From contig NVWA01000002.1 of the NCBI GenBank assembly GCA_002746535.1, forward strand, positions 77,029 to 141,028: a stretch of 64,000 bases of DNA. The letters are read 5' to 3'. The notes under the pieces were generated by a model. The model was not told the DNA's origin. It made no database searches and was given only the letters and a program-made list of their open reading frames with translations. The position numbers were made by a program, and so were the translations under genes. The stretch is from Planctomycetota bacterium. Its GTDB lineage: Bacteria > Planctomycetota > GCA-2746535. Positions 37,690-47,229 of the stretch are shown here, piece by piece (within the stretch, counting starts at the first letter, position 1; the number at the start of each line of letters is the position of its first letter).

Positions 37690-38208
37690 TTAATTCTTAT
37701 TCAAATATAATTCTTTTAATCTAACATATTTATTTGCCAGGTGTTTTGTATATTCAACTTCTTTCATTGATACTTGCCTTTTCACTTTTCCCGGAATACC
37801 TAAAACTAATGAGTTCGCTGGTATTATCGCATTCATTGGCACAACTGCACCGGATCCAATAATCGAACCCGACCCTATTTTTGCTCCATTCAAAATGGTG
37901 GATTTCATTCCAATAAGGCAATTATCACCAATTTCACAGGCATGCACCGTAGCCTGATGGCCAACAACAACATTCTTCCCAATGACACAAGGGAATTCGT
38001 CTGCGACATGCAGGACAGTACCATCTTGTATATTACTTCCTTCACCGATCGAAATATAATTTATATCGCCTCTTATCACACACTGAAACCAAATACTAAC
38101 ATCTTTTTCAATAAGAACGTGCCCCATCACATCGGCACTCTCAGCAATGAAAACACTACTATCAAACTGAGGTTCTTTTTCAAAATGGGAAAAATCTTCT
38201 TTAATCAT
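37690..38208 (-). CDS. gamma-carbonic anhydrase-like hexapeptide-repeat protein
   Basis: The 172-residue protein is a left-handed beta-helix of hexapeptide repeats (VLIEKDVSIWFQCVIRGDINYISIGEGSNIQDGTVLHV). The zinc-site histidines expected in the gamma-class YrdA/PaaY group are in VLHVAD, VVGHQATVHA. The start overlaps the stop of the P1 peptidase gene by one base (TAATG). Carbonic anhydrase activity is not certain in this subfamily. Confidence 0.87.
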   Translation of the reverse strand: MIKEDFSHFEKEPQFDSSVFIAESADVMGHVLIEKDVSIWFQCVIRGDINYISIGEGSNIQDGTVLHVADEFPCVIGKNVVVGHQATVHACEIGDNCLIGMKSTILNGAKIGSGSIIGSGAVVPMNAIIPANSLVLGIPGKVKRQVSMKEVEYTKHLANKYVRLKELYLNKN

Positions 38209-39266
38209 TAAGCATCCTCAAAATTATATTTATTTAATATTTGCTCAAGTCTATCCAAAGGAATTGCGTGAACTTTTTTATTATCGAACCCTACCATTGT
38301 TTCAGCCATAGTTAAAGCATTAACTATAGCCTCTTCAGCGACTTCAATCGTTGCAACAAGAAATGGATTAATGGAAATATGGGCAATAGATTTTAACTCA
38401 TGTACTTTATCATCATAAGGTAAATGATTATAAGTCGAAAATGCAAGACTAAAATCGCCACTCCCATTACTATCACCTCCTCCACACTTACCTACGGCCA
38501 ATGAGGCTCTTTGAGCTAATCTTCTGCAATGATCAGGCAACATTGGAGCATTCGTAGCAACAATTAAAACAATAGAACTTTTTTCATTTCCTATTAATTC
38601 AGGAACTGGCACGACATCTCCATCAAGCATTTGACCAACAGGTATCCCATTAATGTTTAAATATTCTCTTTTACCATAATTTGATTGCACAAGCACACCT
38701 ACAGTATATTCACCCTCATCACAATTAACAATTCTTGAAGACGTTCCAACACCTCCCTTGAAGCCATGGCAAATCATTCCTGTGCCTCCACCAACATTCC
38801 CCTCATCAATTTTACCAGATTTTAAATTTGCCAATGCATCCTTTACATCAATTGCTTTTACGTGATTATTTAAACGATCATTCAAATATCCATCATATGT
38901 TTCAGCAACTATTGGTAAACCAAAACCAGGTTTTGTATAATGCTGCATAGCCTCATGCACAGCACCTACACCAAATGTATTTGTAATAGCAATAGGATTA
39001 CATAACATGCCAGATTCATTCAACCATGATATGCCAGTAACTTCACCATGACCATTCATTACATGTAATCCACCAAAACAATAATCTTCCCAACTATTTT
39101 TACCTCTAGGAGAAATTATTGTCACACCCGTACGAATAACTTCAGGGTCATCTTCAATGATAGTTTTATGCCCGACCATTACACCTGGCACATCTGTAAT
39201 GGCATTATTCAGGCCTGTTGGCAATTGTCCTATGTTGCAACCTAAATCTCTCAGTCTTTTTCTCAT
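38208..39266 (-). CDS. P1 (DmpA-type) self-processing aminopeptidase
   Basis: I start this at the ATG at 39266 (MRKRLRDLGCNIGQLPTG), matching the usual DmpA N-terminus; the track start at 39347 adds 27 hydrophobic residues. The 352-residue protein has family motifs (TDVPGVMVGHKT, GGLHVMNGHGEVTG, GNVGGGTGMICHGFKGGVGTSSRIV). In the family, autocleavage before the catalytic Ser/Thr of the GTSS segment yields two chains, and the enzymes release N-terminal residues or D-amino-acid esters. Confidence 0.88.
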   Translation of the reverse strand: MRKRLRDLGCNIGQLPTGLNNAITDVPGVMVGHKTIIEDDPEVIRTGVTIISPRGKNSWEDYCFGGLHVMNGHGEVTGISWLNESGMLCNPIAITNTFGVGAVHEAMQHYTKPGFGLPIVAETYDGYLNDRLNNHVKAIDVKDALANLKSGKIDEGNVGGGTGMICHGFKGGVGTSSRIVNCDEGEYTVGVLVQSNYGKREYLNINGIPVGQMLDGDVVPVPELIGNEKSSIVLIVATNAPMLPDHCRRLAQRASLAVGKCGGGDSNGSGDFSLAFSTYNHLPYDDKVHELKSIAHISINPFLVATIEVAEEAIVNALTMAETMVGFDNKKVHAIPLDRLEQILNKYNFEDA

Positions 39267-39368
39267 TAACTTTACCAACCACAAAAAATTGAATATAGTG
39301 CTCATGAACACTAACTTGATAAGCAATAAAATGTTTATACAAATCAAATCAATTCAAACAATTAGATT

Positions 39369-39722
39369 TTAGTTTGGATTCTTAATTCGCAACCACTCTT
39401 TTATATTTAGTAGGCCTACAATTAAAGAGCAAACGACTAAAGAAGCTTCTCGATAAGGGGGTTCTTCAATTAAACTATTATTTAATCCATTAGCTATTTT
39501 TACTATGAAATATCCACCAACAAATGTTAGTCCAATTGCGTGGAGTATAAGACCCGTTTTTATAAATTTAAAATTGCAGAAGAAAATGCCGATCGTTATC
39601 ATTAAACCCATTACAATCCCAAACCAAAGTGCATTTGCACTGTTAGTAGATATATATCTGAAAAGTCCGGAAGCAATGATCAACGTTGAATATAGAATTG
39701 TAATCCAAGAATATAATTTCAT
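39369..39722 (-). CDS. small four-helix membrane protein
   Basis: The ATG at 39722 has a GAGA ribosome site eight bases upstream, so I prefer it to the TTG at 39734. The 117-residue protein has about four hydrophobic helices and a short charged tail. Its pattern is reminiscent of TMEM14-like or other small 4-TM families, but I cannot assign it. Confidence 0.6.
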   Translation of the reverse strand: MKLYSWITILYSTLIIASGLFRYISTNSANALWFGIVMGLMITIGIFFCNFKFIKTGLILHAIGLTFVGGYFIVKIANGLNNSLIEEPPYREASLVVCSLIVGLLNIKEWLRIKNPN

Positions 39723-39751
39723 TTTTGTTCTCAATTAAATTTTAAAAAAAA

Positions 39752-41281
39752 TTAAAGAGTCGGCTTTTTATAGTTTAATAAAGCATCCTCAGGCTTTTCA
39801 GGAAAGTCATAAACCTCTCTTGAATTGTCAAATTGTCTAAAACGACCTTTTGGCCTTTCTTTAAAATCAAATTTTAAAAATTTGCTCTTTTCATCCAAAG
39901 CATCAATTAGTCCAGGATGTTTTGTTTTTTTGAGAGCCGCTTGTTTTAAAGTATTTTTGATTTCATTTTCTTGATCAATTAAATTTATGGTTTCATTGGG
40001 ATCATTTTTCATATCAAAGAAAAGCTCACGACCTCCATTAGCCAAATAAATATACTTCCAATCTTTTGTTCTCGCCATTATTTTATATAAGCTTGTTCCT
40101 GGCAAACCATAATAACCAAATTGAATCTCTCTTTCCCCTGAAGACTTATCTAAGATACCCAAGACATCAACGCCTTCGCGTAACTCAATTTGCCCTGCGG
40201 CTTTTGTTGCGATACCAAATAAATCACTTAAACCCACCAAAGCATCACAACGAGAATCACCAGATACCTCTTTTGGCCAAGAAACCAAGTATGGAATTTT
40301 CATACAAGAATCAAAAAAACATTCCTTTTGCCAAGCATGATGGTCACCAAAGTTATCGCCATGATCTGTGAAAAAACAAATAACCGTATTGTCGGCATCT
40401 TCTTGTTTTTCAACAGCATCTAATATTTTACCTAGGCATTGATCTATATAAGAAATTTCTCCATAATAACGTGCTTTTAATATTCGCACATGTGGGTCTG
40501 GTATATCTTCAGCCCATATCATTTGATTCATATACGTAATTTGTTCATCTAAAAAGTCGACATTTTTATCAGTCTTAATTGGCTTATCCATATTTTCGGG
40601 ATTATACATTCTATTAAAAGGAATCGGAGGCGCTAAAGGTGGGTGGGGACCAACAAAAGAAACTAAGCCAAAATAAGGTTTATCATCTTTTATTGTAATT
40701 TGCTCAACTGCTTGTTCAGCTGCCCAATTTTCTACACCTAATTCGGCAGGCAATTGAGACTGCTGAGGCTGATAATACATCTCAGTTCTTTCACCCATCA
40801 AGTTCTCTATAAAAATATATTGAGAATGATTTTCTCTTATCCATTTAGCATAATTATCTCGTTTTCGTTGATCTTCATTAGAATATGTTTCTTCACTATG
40901 CAAATGAACATCATAACCAAGATCTTCATCCCATTTAGACGAATGAAATTTACCGATTCCAAATGTTCGATAACCAAGAGACTTCATTTCTTTGCCAATA
41001 TATTGGCCACATCGTTCTTCGATTTTTTCTGCCTGATCTTTGGCAGGATCAGAAACTCTATTTTGAAATGCTCTAGTTGTAGGTGAATCACAACCTGTTC
41101 GAATTGTATACCTAGCAGGCAAGCAGACGGGACAAGCTGAATGTGCATTAGAAAAGGAAGCGCCTCTTCTTACAAGACGGTCAAGATTTGGAGTGTATAT
41201 TTTTTGATTACCTAAAGCACAAATGGTATCAAAACGTTGCTGATCTGTCATTATAAATAAAACATTTGGTTTTTTCTTCAT
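39752..41281 (-). CDS. type I sulfatase
   Basis: The 509-residue alkaline-phosphatase-superfamily hydrolase has the formylglycine site CLPAR (Cys53-Arg57), consistent with the CxPxR pattern. Metal-site motifs NVLFIMTDQQR and FTDHGDNFGDH are present. Without a visible signal peptide it is probably cytoplasmic, or its export signal is cryptic. It is 12 bp after the GH78-like gene. Together they suggest desulfation and cleavage of sulfated, perhaps rhamnose- or fucose-containing, polysaccharide. No formylglycine-generating enzyme is in the window. Confidence 0.9.
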   Translation of the reverse strand: MKKKPNVLFIMTDQQRFDTICALGNQKIYTPNLDRLVRRGASFSNAHSACPVCLPARYTIRTGCDSPTTRAFQNRVSDPAKDQAEKIEERCGQYIGKEMKSLGYRTFGIGKFHSSKWDEDLGYDVHLHSEETYSNEDQRKRDNYAKWIRENHSQYIFIENLMGERTEMYYQPQQSQLPAELGVENWAAEQAVEQITIKDDKPYFGLVSFVGPHPPLAPPIPFNRMYNPENMDKPIKTDKNVDFLDEQITYMNQMIWAEDIPDPHVRILKARYYGEISYIDQCLGKILDAVEKQEDADNTVICFFTDHGDNFGDHHAWQKECFFDSCMKIPYLVSWPKEVSGDSRCDALVGLSDLFGIATKAAGQIELREGVDVLGILDKSSGEREIQFGYYGLPGTSLYKIMARTKDWKYIYLANGGRELFFDMKNDPNETINLIDQENEIKNTLKQAALKKTKHPGLIDALDEKSKFLKFDFKERPKGRFRQFDNSREVYDFPEKPEDALLNYKKPTL

Positions 41282-41293
41282 AGCAACCTTTTC

Positions 41294-43642
41294 TTATAAT
41301 TTAATTAACGCTTTTCCCGATATGTTATTAACACTAATTTTATATTCAGAAACATCACTATGGGAATAATATATTTGATCTTTATCATTTTTTAGATTAA
41401 TTTTAAGTGTTTCATCACCTATTGGTAATATCAAGTCGATGTTATCAAACGGCACATCTTTAAGATTCCAGGAAATCTCTTTGGTTAAATAGTTTATCTG
41501 AATCCCAAGCACATCCCGAATAAATGAAAAGCAAATATGAGAAGCAAAGCCATGATTCAAGCTGGCATGCGTATCATCCATTTCCCAAAATGTTTTCGTT
41601 TTTTTTGCCATTGACAAATAATATCCTTTGATTTCATTTACCTGCTTTTCAATCAAATTGTTTTGCCCTAATAGATCAATTCTTAAAAGACTTCCTATGA
41701 AAGCATTTGATTTGTGTACATTCGGATAAACGGAATCATAGTCACGGGTTGGGCCAAAAGATTCCACCATAGTGTTCCAAAGTTTAGGATGACTATCCGC
41801 TGAAACAACACCAAAAAAGAAGGCGTAATACTGACATGTTTCAGTTGTGTTTTCGGTATTGATTAATTCACCCTTTTCTCTAATGGCATTATCAATAAAA
41901 AATTCACCGTTAAATGATTTTTCTAAAACGACTTCTTTAACTCTTTGACCTTTAGCAATCCAATCATTGTTTTGATAAAGTCGACCAGCTGCTTTTAAAG
42001 TTTCTCCATAACACATATTTGAAGGGTAGTTAACATCTTGCAGAAATTCATTCGCTTTGGACCATTCAATAAAAATCCAAGAATCAAGTTTTTCTAATAA
42101 CCCAAATTCATTAATATATTTTTCAAAAAAGTGCATTAGATTTTCAACTTTAGTTTTTAAGTTTTCCACTAAAGCACTATCACCGGTACGATTATAATAT
42201 TCTTCCAGTTCCACAACAAACCACATGGCCCAATTTGGAATATAGCGCCCATCAAATTGATCGCCGGGGAAATTCATGGGTAACATTCCGTCAGAAATAT
42301 TTTTAAAATTTTCTGCCAAAGCAAAGTTTCTCAGGAATTCAAATTCAACTTTGTTCGATCCAGTTAAAACTATTTCGGCTCTACCCATAAAGAAACTATC
42401 ACATAACCAACCAGCTCTTTCTCTTGAAGGACAATCCATGAATATATCGACAACATTTTGTTTAAAGGTGTTGATGCCAGCTTCAAATAACAAATTTAAT
42501 TCCTGATCACTAGACTTAAACAGAACTCTTTTGACATCGTCACAGACCAAATTTCTCAAACTTGTTGCCTGTATTTCGAGTTCACCATCAAATAAATAAT
42601 ATTGAATAAATTGAAATGTATAAGGCTCCAAACTTTCAAGAGCATATTCCCCTGGCTCCAAATCATATCGAATTATGCTGCCAGTATTCAAACGAAAATG
42701 ATTTACATTTCCATCACTTAAAATTTCATCAAAGGTAATGTATAAGCGAGACTTTTTTAGAACTTTCACCTTGGAACGAATAAAGCCTGAACTGTTTTCA
42801 CCCATGCTAACAATGGAAAATTCTTTGGGTTTTAAAGATGAAGCTGATTTGTCCATTTCTGGCAATTCATGTGTTTCGATAATATCAATTAATGTTATTT
42901 CATCTGTTAATACAGAGGTTAAGGCCTCTCTTTTGAAACCTAATAAGGCATCTCCTATATTATCGATAAACCTATTTTTATAAGGTTCTTGTATAGAGGG
43001 CTTAATGGTAAACTTTCCAATTGAGCATGTGCCTAAAGATTCTTTAATAGAAAAATCTGGTGTAGGTACGTAATCTTTTACCAATTTAACTTCTTTAATT
43101 TCCTGCAAAATTTCTTTATCAAATTCGAAATCATTCTTAGTCTTCCAATCAAAAGAATTTTGATTCAAAGCATAAGCTTCTACAAATGGTCGTTGAAAAC
43201 TATAACGAGAAACTTTTTGTTCTTTATAATTTGGCATGTAGGAAATAAAATCTTTGCTACTAGCGGAAGTTGCTTTTACAACTTCACTATTATTTATAAT
43301 TTCAGCTTGCAAAAATGGCGCTTGATAAGACATTCCATAGCCATTTACATTGTGCCCAATGACTTCAATACTAATTAAATTATTTAGTTCTTGATCTAAG
43401 TATTTTGTTAAATCAATTTCTCTAACTTTACTAACTTCACTAGGTGATCGTGATGGCCCATAATATAGGAACTCGTTATTGATAAATATTTTATAGAAGG
43501 TCACTCCTGTAATTCGAATGGCAGGATTTTTAAATTCTAAATTATTTAGAGATGTTCTGAAAATAACATGTTGGTTCATTTGACCGATAGCGACATCTGG
43601 CCAAACCGGTTTTCCTTGATCAAATAGTATATCACTACTCAT
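41294..43642 (-). CDS. GH78-like alpha-L-rhamnosidase family protein
   Basis: The ATG at 43642 (GAAAGG eight bases upstream) is preferred to the TTG at 43657. The 782-residue protein has an N-terminal carbohydrate-binding beta-sandwich (YKIFINNEFLYYGPSR) and a C-terminal six-hairpin barrel. DCPSRERAGWLCDSFF matches the GH78 catalytic region, which carries acidic residues at these places. Rhamnosidase activity is likely from family; the exact sugar is unproven. It lies in a sulfatase-GH78 operon. Confidence 0.78.
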   Translation of the reverse strand: MSSDILFDQGKPVWPDVAIGQMNQHVIFRTSLNNLEFKNPAIRITGVTFYKIFINNEFLYYGPSRSPSEVSKVREIDLTKYLDQELNNLISIEVIGHNVNGYGMSYQAPFLQAEIINNSEVVKATSASSKDFISYMPNYKEQKVSRYSFQRPFVEAYALNQNSFDWKTKNDFEFDKEILQEIKEVKLVKDYVPTPDFSIKESLGTCSIGKFTIKPSIQEPYKNRFIDNIGDALLGFKREALTSVLTDEITLIDIIETHELPEMDKSASSLKPKEFSIVSMGENSSGFIRSKVKVLKKSRLYITFDEILSDGNVNHFRLNTGSIIRYDLEPGEYALESLEPYTFQFIQYYLFDGELEIQATSLRNLVCDDVKRVLFKSSDQELNLLFEAGINTFKQNVVDIFMDCPSRERAGWLCDSFFMGRAEIVLTGSNKVEFEFLRNFALAENFKNISDGMLPMNFPGDQFDGRYIPNWAMWFVVELEEYYNRTGDSALVENLKTKVENLMHFFEKYINEFGLLEKLDSWIFIEWSKANEFLQDVNYPSNMCYGETLKAAGRLYQNNDWIAKGQRVKEVVLEKSFNGEFFIDNAIREKGELINTENTTETCQYYAFFFGVVSADSHPKLWNTMVESFGPTRDYDSVYPNVHKSNAFIGSLLRIDLLGQNNLIEKQVNEIKGYYLSMAKKTKTFWEMDDTHASLNHGFASHICFSFIRDVLGIQINYLTKEISWNLKDVPFDNIDLILPIGDETLKINLKNDKDQIYYSHSDVSEYKISVNNISGKALIKL

Positions 43643-43859
43643 ATTAGTACCTTTCAATGTGGATTACATACTAATAATTATTATGCTGAGATTTTGAATA
43701 TAGCTTCTTTGAAAACCATTTGAATGTCTATTTGTGTATTCTCACCTTTAAGACAATAATCACTATCATAAAAGATATTAGATATACCAGAAAGTATATT
43801 TATAGAAAATATAAAAAGAATATTAACTTTAAAGAATAGAACGCTATGAGAGCATTTTT

Positions 43860-45320
43860 TTATTTTTCGAGACCACCCATCATGATGTATTTAATTTCTA
43901 AAAAATCATCTGTACCATATTTAGAACCTTCTCGACCAAGACCAGATTCTTTAACTCCGCCGAATGGTGCAATTTCATTGGAAATCATTCCTTCATTTAC
44001 ACCAATCATTCCATATTCAAGAGATTCTGAAACACGCCAGACTCTCCCTAAATCTTTTGAATAAAAATATGCCGCAAGGCCATAAGGCGTATCATTTGCC
44101 AATCTAATGACTTCATCTTCATCATTAAATTTTATAATTGCCGCCAATGGACCAAATGTTTCATCTTGAGTAACCATCATATCGGATGTTACGCCAGTAA
44201 TAATAGTTGGTTCGAAAAAAGTTCCCTTATCACCTATACGCTTACCGCCGATAAGAACTTTTGCTCCTTTTTCTTTTGCATCGGCTATGTGACTTTCTAT
44301 TTTTTTGACCGCATTCATATTAATCAGTGGTCCTTGCTCAACCCCCTCCTCAAAACCATCACCAATTTTTAAATTACTGACCACGGCTTTAAGTTTTTGA
44401 CAAAAAGTATCATATACCTTTTCATGTACAAAAAATCTGTTGGTACAAACACATGTTTGACCTGTATTTCTGAATTTCGAAATCATCGCACCTTTAACAG
44501 CCTCATCCAAATCAGCGTCTTCAAACACGATAAAAGGGGCGTTCCCCCCCAATTCTAAAGAAACCTTTTTAACCGTACTTGCACACTGACTCAATAACAA
44601 TTTACCTATACCTGTTGATCCTGTAAATGTTAATTTCCGAACTAATGGATGCGAAGTTAGTATTTTACCTATTGCAACAGCATCCCCTGTAACACAATTA
44701 ATAACGCCAGGAGGAAAACCAGCCTCAAGTGATAACTCACACAATGCCAATGCTGTAAAGGGAGTATCTGGTGCTGGTTTAATCACAACCGGACAACCAA
44801 CTGCCAGAGCTGGGGCGCATTTTCTAGTAATCATCGCTGCCGGAAAATTCCAAGGTGTGATTGCGGCCACCACCCCGATGGGTTGCTTTAAGATAACTAT
44901 TTTTTTGCCTGGCAAAGGTGACGGTAATATATCTCCATTAACTCTCTTAGCTTCTTCGGCAAACCACTCAATAAAAGAGGCTGCATAAGCAATTTCACCC
45001 TTCGCTTCCGCATGTGGCTTTCCTTGCTCCATTGTTAAAATTGTTGCCAAATCTTCTTGATGACTCATAATTAAATCAAACCATTTTCTTAAAATAATCG
45101 ATCGCTCTTTACCTGTTTTAGCCTGCCAAACTTTAAAGGCTTCATTAGCTGCTTCAACAGCACGAGTCGTTTCCGCTTCGCCCATCCTTGGTACTGAACC
45201 CAAAATGGATAGGTCTGAAGGATTCGTAATTTCATCTTTTTGACCGCTATCAGCATTTACCCATTCACCATTAATAAAACACTTTTCTTTAAATAGCTTT
45301 TCACTTAAGGTTTTTTTCAT
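43860..45320 (-). CDS. gabD: succinate-semialdehyde dehydrogenase-like aldehyde dehydrogenase
   Basis: The 486-residue enzyme oxidises an aldehyde with NAD(P)+. Catalytic Glu is in SLELGGNAPFIVFEDADL and the nucleophile Cys in FRNTGQTCVCTNR. The string ITPWNFPAAMITRKCAPALAVGCPVVIKPA is typical of the GabD/SSADH branch. It is transcribed in the same direction as the GH78-sulfatase genes, 217 bp upstream. A role in oxidising sugar-derived aldehydes (for example lactaldehyde) is also possible. Confidence 0.87.
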   Translation of the reverse strand: MKKTLSEKLFKEKCFINGEWVNADSGQKDEITNPSDLSILGSVPRMGEAETTRAVEAANEAFKVWQAKTGKERSIILRKWFDLIMSHQEDLATILTMEQGKPHAEAKGEIAYAASFIEWFAEEAKRVNGDILPSPLPGKKIVILKQPIGVVAAITPWNFPAAMITRKCAPALAVGCPVVIKPAPDTPFTALALCELSLEAGFPPGVINCVTGDAVAIGKILTSHPLVRKLTFTGSTGIGKLLLSQCASTVKKVSLELGGNAPFIVFEDADLDEAVKGAMISKFRNTGQTCVCTNRFFVHEKVYDTFCQKLKAVVSNLKIGDGFEEGVEQGPLINMNAVKKIESHIADAKEKGAKVLIGGKRIGDKGTFFEPTIITGVTSDMMVTQDETFGPLAAIIKFNDEDEVIRLANDTPYGLAAYFYSKDLGRVWRVSESLEYGMIGVNEGMISNEIAPFGGVKESGLGREGSKYGTDDFLEIKYIMMGGLEK

Positions 45321-45588
45321 ATTTAGAAGCCCTGAGATTTAAGTTTAATCATTTTGTTTACCCTCAAAGTATACTATATAGGAATGAAAACTTCAAAAGG
45401 CAACCACATATTTTTCATATTGTAATTTAATTTGTCTATATTAACGATGTTGTGTGAATAACCATCTTAAATTGAAAGGAATAGGAATAAGACGAGGACT
45501 CATCAAATTGCTAAGAGGATTTAAATACATACCATACCGTCCTTTAGATTACAAATAACCATAACTAAATTCATTTAAGGAGATTAAA

Positions 45589-46020
45589 ATGAAAAGAAAT
45601 TTCGTAAAAATTTTGGTGGCATTAACTTGCTTGGCATTGTTAACAAATGTAGCTTTTTCATCTGATAAGAAAAAAGGGAAAAAAAACTACTCTGCAGTAA
45701 ATTATGAAAAACTGACGAAATTAATTAAAGATAAAAAAGTAACTTTGCTTGATTGTAATGGTGCGAAATCTTTCAAAAAAGGTCACATCCCTAGTGCTAT
45801 TGATGGTACAGCAAAAGATTTAAAAAGTAGTCTTCCAAAAGAAAAAGATGCTTTAATTGTAGCTTATTGTGGAAGCGAAAAATGTAGCGCTTGGAAAAGC
45901 GGTGCTAAAGCAGCTAAGAAATTAGGTTATACGAATGTGAAATGTTTCAAAGGTGGCATTAAAGGCTGGATGGCAAAAGGTGGCAAACTTGAATCTGTAG
46001 CAGCAAAAACTGATAAGTAA
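45589..46020 (+). CDS. periplasmic single-domain rhodanese
   Basis: The 143-residue protein has a signal peptide (about 1-24) and one rhodanese domain. The active-site loop is CGSEKCSAW, with the catalytic Cys at its start. It handles sulfane sulfur or acts as a thiol carrier. A strong AAGGAG ribosome site precedes the ATG, and a perfect hairpin terminator follows, so it is monocistronic. Confidence 0.9.
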   Translation: MKRNFVKILVALTCLALLTNVAFSSDKKKGKKNYSAVNYEKLTKLIKDKKVTLLDCNGAKSFKKGHIPSAIDGTAKDLKSSLPKEKDALIVAYCGSEKCSAWKSGAKAAKKLGYTNVKCFKGGIKGWMAKGGKLESVAAKTDK

Positions 46021-46038
46021 TTCTCAAAACTATTACTT

Positions 46039-46069
46039 AAGTGAGCGTTTACTCTAAACGCTCACTTTT
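46039..46069 (+). terminator. intrinsic terminator after the rhodanese gene
   Basis: A perfect 12-bp stem (AAGTGAGCGTTT / AAACGCTCACTT) with a 5-base loop begins 18 bp after the rhodanese stop and runs into a short T tract. This is one of only two clear hairpin terminators I see in the window. Confidence 0.88.
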
Positions 46070-46231
46070 CCAATCTCCTAGAACCAATAAATTTAACTCA
46101 CAAATAACATGGACAATTGACTTTATTTCGAATAGATCATCTTTCTCGTCATTAGTCTCAATTCATTATTAAATTATTCGTGACCAAGTTAAATGGATTG
46201 TTAAAATTCTAAAAAAAATTAGAGAAAAAAT

Positions 46232-47140
46232 TTGTCTCATCATCAAAACCCTGTTAAGTCTATCATTTATGCCTTACTGGCAAATCTAGGTGTTGCCATA
46301 GCAAAATCAATAGCAGCCGTATTAACAAAATCTGGCTCAATGTTTGCAGAGGCAATCCATTCTTTTGCCGATTGTGGTAATCAAATATTACTATTAATAG
46401 GTATTAAAAATGCCAAAAAACCTCCTACTCCAAATCATCCTTTAGGTTATGGCAAAGCAACTTATTTTTGGTCATTCATCGTTGCTATTATATTATTTAG
46501 TATGGGAGGAGTCTTCTCTATTTACGAAGGTATACACAGACTTCACTCCAACCAATTAATGGAAAACCCTGCTATTGCTATATCTGTTTTAATTTTTAGT
46601 GTCTTATTAGAAGGAGCTGCTTTATTTGGAGTTCTAAAAGAAATAAAAACAGTGAGGGGAGACAAGTCTCTTTGGAAATGGTTTAGAGAAAGTAGACAAA
46701 GTGAATTAATCGTTGTATTCGGGGAAGATTCTGCTGCCATGTTAGGTTTGTCTTCTGCTCTTATCGCCGTCATCGCAACCACCATAACTGGCAATCCTAT
46801 ATATGATGCCTGTGGCAGTATTGCCATTGGTGTATTGTTAATAATCGTATCAATTTTTATTGGGATTGAAGTAAAGAATTTATTAATTGGCGAAAGCGTT
46901 ACTCCTGAAAGACAAGAAGAGATAAAAGGCTTCTTAGACAATTATGAGGGAATAGATGATGTTTTAAACCTGATCACTCTACAGCTTGGAAATGATGTTA
47001 TGGTTGCCGTGAAAGCAAAAATGGATTCTACATTATCCGCAATTGAATTAATTCAAAATATTAATCGATGCGAACATGATATGAAAGAAAAATTCCCCGA
47101 TATTAAATGGATCTTCTTTGAACCTGATATTGCAAATTAA
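46232..47140 (+). CDS. cation diffusion facilitator transporter
   Basis: The 302-residue protein has about six membrane helices and a cytoplasmic C-terminal domain. HSFADCGNQ in TM2 and FGEDSAAMLG in TM5 are the metal-site segments; the second has Glu-Asp where many zinc exporters have HxxxD, as in the SLC30A9-like branch. The C-terminal domain (ELIQNINRCEHDMKEKFP) is of the dimerisation type. The start appears to be TTG at 46232, since no ATG gives the N-terminus. Zinc or another divalent ion is expected. Confidence 0.87.
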   Translation: MSHHQNPVKSIIYALLANLGVAIAKSIAAVLTKSGSMFAEAIHSFADCGNQILLLIGIKNAKKPPTPNHPLGYGKATYFWSFIVAIILFSMGGVFSIYEGIHRLHSNQLMENPAIAISVLIFSVLLEGAALFGVLKEIKTVRGDKSLWKWFRESRQSELIVVFGEDSAAMLGLSSALIAVIATTITGNPIYDACGSIAIGVLLIIVSIFIGIEVKNLLIGESVTPERQEEIKGFLDNYEGIDDVLNLITLQLGNDVMVAVKAKMDSTLSAIELIQNINRCEHDMKEKFPDIKWIFFEPDIAN

Positions 47141-47229
47141 GTAATTTAATCTAACAAATAGCTCTTCTTTTCGTAATGTATAATGATTAAGGTTTCTCTT
47201 GTCACAATCTGATTGAATCAAGTAAAGTT

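Noticed and set aside
46543-46941. 132-residue minus-strand ORF
   Set aside because: It lies wholly inside the CDF transporter gene; its composition is that of an antisense shadow.
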